NCBI GenBank assembly: GCA_002314645.1
Contig: DCGS01000081.1
Location: forward strand, 34,266-41,612
Source of the DNA: Ruminococcaceae bacterium UBA1772
GTDB lineage: Bacteria; Bacillota; Clostridia; Oscillospirales; Acutalibacteraceae
DNA length: 7,347 nt
Direction: 5' to 3'
The position numbers and the translations under genes are program-made. This document shows, piece by piece, positions 5,620 to 7,347 of this stretch (positions are counted from its first letter, which is position 1; each line of letters begins with the position of its first letter). The notes beneath the pieces were generated by a model. It was not told the DNA's origin, ran no database searches, and worked only from the letters and a program-made list of their open reading frames with translations.

Positions 5620-6582
5620 ATGAGGATTGAAGAATTAGGCGAAATTCTTAACATAAGTACAAGCGCTGGCGCAACAGCTGTGTCTGAACTTGTAGATAAG
5701 GAAGTTAAGCTTTCAATTGGAAATATTGAAGGTATACAAGCTGGTTCTATAGTTTTAAGTGACTATGAACCAACAATATGCTTTGAATTTGAATTTACTG
5801 AGGGACTTTCTGACAAAGGAATAGCAGTAATGAAGCTTTCTGATGTTGCTTCACTTGTTGGTGCTGTTCTCCAAAAGGAATTCACAGAAGAGTTTGAGCT
5901 TGATGAAGTTAATAAGACAACAGCAGCTCAAATTATGGGCGATTTAATTGGCGGTTCTTTTTCCTCATTATCAAATTTTGCCAACATAAAGGTAGGAGTT
6001 TCAGCTGTTGAGCCTTTTGCAGCTCCAGAAACAGAAACTCTTATTAAGGAATATTACAATTCAGATCAAGAAGTTTGCCTTATTAAATATGGTATTACTG
6101 TTAACGGTGTAATTGATTCGGATTTTGTATTAATCTTAACTGATGTTCAGGCAGAAGGCCTTGTTGGTGCATTTAATACTGGTCTTGCAAAAACAGAGAA
6201 CCAGGTACCAGATGACGGATCAGTTACCGTAGGTGACGACGCATACGGCAATGGTACAGACTATGATATTCGTCCAGTAGAACTTCAAAGATATTCTGAG
6301 TCTGAGACTGATAATGTTGAACAGTCTTCAAACCTTAATATGCTTATGAATGTACCACTTCAAATTACAGTTGAAATTGGTAGAACAAAGAAACAGATTA
6401 AGGATATTCTTGAACTTACAACTGGCTCAATTGTTGAACTTTCAAAGCCAGCTGGCTCCCACGTTGACGTATTTGTAAATGGTCAGCAGATTGCTAGTGG
6501 TGAAGTTGTAGTAGTAGATGATTACTATGGTGTTCGTATTTCAGAAATTATTAACACCGGCGAAATTATGAAAATACTTTAA
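5620..6582 (+). CDS. fliY: Flagellar motor switch protein FliY (CheC-like domain plus FliN-type SpoA domain)
   Basis: FliY is the Gram-positive counterpart of FliN: it completes the C-ring and in Bacillus subtilis also dephosphorylates CheY-P. The 320-residue product has an N-terminal CheC-like region (about 1-190), a polar linker (about 191-237), and a FliN-type SpoA domain (about 241-315; MNVPLQITVEIGRTKKQIKD, then ELTTGSIVEL and GVRISEI). The first CheC active-site motif is present as LGEILN with E8 and N11. At the second site, aligned by eye with B. subtilis FliY, the Glu and Asn are replaced by Q104 and G107. The N-terminal CheY-P-binding peptide of B. subtilis FliY (about 378 residues) is absent; translation begins directly in the CheC fold. 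AAGGATGG at 5603-5610 precedes the ATG and overlaps the fliM stop. Often annotated fliN in clostridial genomes. Confidence 0.94.
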   Translation: MRIEELGEILNISTSAGATAVSELVDKEVKLSIGNIEGIQAGSIVLSDYEPTICFEFEFTEGLSDKGIAVMKLSDVASLVGAVLQKEFTEEFELDEVNKTTAAQIMGDLIGGSFSSLSNFANIKVGVSAVEPFAAPETETLIKEYYNSDQEVCLIKYGITVNGVIDSDFVLILTDVQAEGLVGAFNTGLAKTENQVPDDGSVTVGDDAYGNGTDYDIRPVELQRYSESETDNVEQSSNLNMLMNVPLQITVEIGRTKKQIKDILELTTGSIVELSKPAGSHVDVFVNGQQIASGEVVVVDDYYGVRISEIINTGEIMKIL

Positions 6583-6602
6583 TTGGTTTTAAGGTGACGT
6601 AA

Positions 6603-6974
6603 ATGAACAACAAAATCTTAATTGCAGACGATGCTGCTTTTATGCGAATGATGCTTAAAACTGCATTGAATGAAGCAAATTATAACGACATTATTGAAGC
6701 AAAAACAGGCTCAGATGCCGTTGTAATGTATAAGGTTGAAAGACCAGCCGTTGTTTTAATGGACGTAACAATGCCAGAAAAAGACGGTCTTGAGGCATTA
6801 AGGGATATTAAGAATTTCGATCCTGATGCCAAAGTTATTATGTGCTCTTCAATGGGCCAGGAGGATGTTGTAGTAACATGCTTCTCTATGGGCGCTGACG
6901 ATTTTGTTATGAAGCCTTTTAAACCAGAACGAATTGTTCAGGCAGTTTCTAAATTCGTTCAAACGGAGGAATAA
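6603..6974 (+). CDS. cheY: Chemotaxis response regulator CheY
   Basis: CheY is the single-domain response regulator phosphorylated by CheA; CheY-P binds FliM to change flagellar rotation. The 123-residue product is a complete receiver domain with no output domain. Visible key residues are the acidic pair D9/D10 in ILIADDAAFMRMML, the phosphoacceptor D54 in VVLMDVTMPEKDG, the switch Ser S82 in VIMCSSMGQ, the aromatic F101, and the conserved K104 in DDFVMKPF. AFMRMM and MCS.MGQ are the signature of Firmicutes CheY. AAGGTGA at 6591-6597 is 5 bases before the ATG. The position between fliY and fliO matches the fla/che order in Bacillus, which argues for the chemotaxis CheY rather than an orphan receiver. 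Confidence 0.96.
   Translation: MNNKILIADDAAFMRMMLKTALNEANYNDIIEAKTGSDAVVMYKVERPAVVLMDVTMPEKDGLEALRDIKNFDPDAKVIMCSSMGQEDVVVTCFSMGADDFVMKPFKPERIVQAVSKFVQTEE
6965..6970 (+). promoter_or_regulatory. Ribosome binding site for the GTG start of fliO
   Basis: GGAGGA lies within the last codons of cheY, 6 bases before GTG at 6977. It supports the GTG start; no in-frame ATG is near, and the next in-frame ATG would fall inside the membrane segment. Confidence 0.7.
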
Positions 6975-6976
6975 TT

Positions 6977-7318
6977 GTGAGTTTCTTTTCTGATGTATTG
7001 CCTTTAATTGGGGCAATGATTGCCATTATTGTCATACTTTATTTAACATATTTAGCAAGTAAGTATGTTTCTAAGAAGTACGTTCAAACCTCAAACGGTG
7101 GCAGTATACAGATTGTTGAAAGAATGGGCCTTGCTCAGGATAAAATGCTTGCTATTTGCCGTGTAGATGGTGAATATATGTTACTTGGCATTGCAAACAA
7201 CAATATTTCAATACTTAAAGAATTACCTGATTATGAGCCTCCAAAGAATGAATCGCAGGAAAACTTGTCTATTAATTCATTTATGGATGCATTTAAGAAA
7301 GTGGGCACTAAGAAATGA
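6977..7318 (+). CDS. fliO: Flagellar biosynthetic protein FliO (FliZ in Bacillus)
   Basis: FliO is a membrane protein that helps assemble the FliP ring of the flagellar export gate. The 113-residue product has one transmembrane segment at about 7-27 (VLPLIGAMIAIIVILYLTYL), then a short basic stretch (KYVSKKYV) indicating a cytoplasmic C-terminal domain. The block GGSIQIVERMGLAQDKMLAI (41-60), followed by VDGEYMLLGI (63-72), matches the FliO pattern, in which a membrane helix is followed by a small beta-rich domain ending in LLG. The longer periplasmic N-terminus of Bacillus FliZ (about 219 residues) is absent. It starts 2 bases after the cheY stop with GTG, and its stop overlaps the next ATG by 4 bases. 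The family is weakly conserved, so the call rests partly on its position between cheY and the next export gene. Confidence 0.87.
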   Translation: MSFFSDVLPLIGAMIAIIVILYLTYLASKYVSKKYVQTSNGGSIQIVERMGLAQDKMLAICRVDGEYMLLGIANNNISILKELPDYEPPKNESQENLSINSFMDAFKKVGTKK

Positions 7319-7347
7319 CAACAGCGTTAGATTTGAAAAAAATACAT
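7315..7347 (+). CDS. fliP: Start of the next gene, probably fliP (3' end outside window)
   Basis: An ATG overlaps the fliO stop in the four bases ATGA and opens a frame of 11 codons (MTTALDLKKIH) to the window edge. In Firmicutes fla/che operons fliO/fliZ is followed by fliP, the core pore subunit of the export gate. The visible residues are too few to show the family, so the name is inferred from gene order. The overlap suggests translational coupling with fliO. Confidence 0.55.
   Translation, partial: MTTALDLKKIH

Noticed and set aside
1..7347. CRISPR array, tRNA/rRNA, insertion sequence, prophage or defence genes
   Set aside because: No spaced direct repeats, tRNA-like folds, terminal inverted repeats or transposase/integrase motifs were seen; the window is filled by flagellar genes.

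Overview
The window is one continuous plus-strand block of a late flagellar/chemotaxis (fla/che) operon from a low-GC Gram-positive bacterium. Protein features (a short FlgD, a CheC-type FliY in place of a small FliN, FlbD/SwrD next to motAB, a flagellar-operon gene of unknown function between flgD and flgE) point to Clostridia. The overall look (AT-rich, AGA arginine codons, strong AAAGG-type ribosome binding sites) fits Lachnospiraceae such as Butyrivibrio, Roseburia or Lachnospira. The family-level placement is inference; no rRNA or other marker gene is present.

Layout, all on the plus strand: the 3' part of fliK (hook-length control; runs off the left edge), flgD (hook cap), a conserved small flagellar-operon protein, flgE (hook), flbD/swrD, motA and motB (stator), fliM and fliY (C-ring switch), cheY (response regulator), fliO (export-apparatus assembly), and the first 11 codons of the next gene, probably fliP, which runs off the right edge. 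Intergenic gaps are about 2 to 91 bp. I see no convincing promoter or intrinsic terminator, so everything is probably read from a promoter upstream of the window. The largest gap (91 bp, before flgE) holds two small inverted repeats but no gene.

The gene order follows the order of assembly and operation: hook building (fliK, flgD, flgE), torque (flbD, motA, motB), switching (fliM, fliY, cheY), then export gate (fliO, fliP). CheY-P would bind the N-terminal peptide of FliM to change rotation. FliY would both complete the C-ring through its SpoA domain and, through its CheC-like part, possibly dephosphorylate CheY-P.

Four start codons needed a choice. Two of the longest-ORF starts (the gene after flgD, and motB) lie inside the ribosome binding site and were moved downstream; fliM was moved from TTG to ATG; fliO uses GTG.

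I do not see a new system here. Points worth a second look are modest: a FliY whose second CheC active site looks degenerate and which lacks the N-terminal CheY-P-binding peptide, a hook protein with four cysteines, no fliL between motB and fliM, a MotB with GHTA instead of GHTD, and the uncharacterised gene between flgD and flgE.
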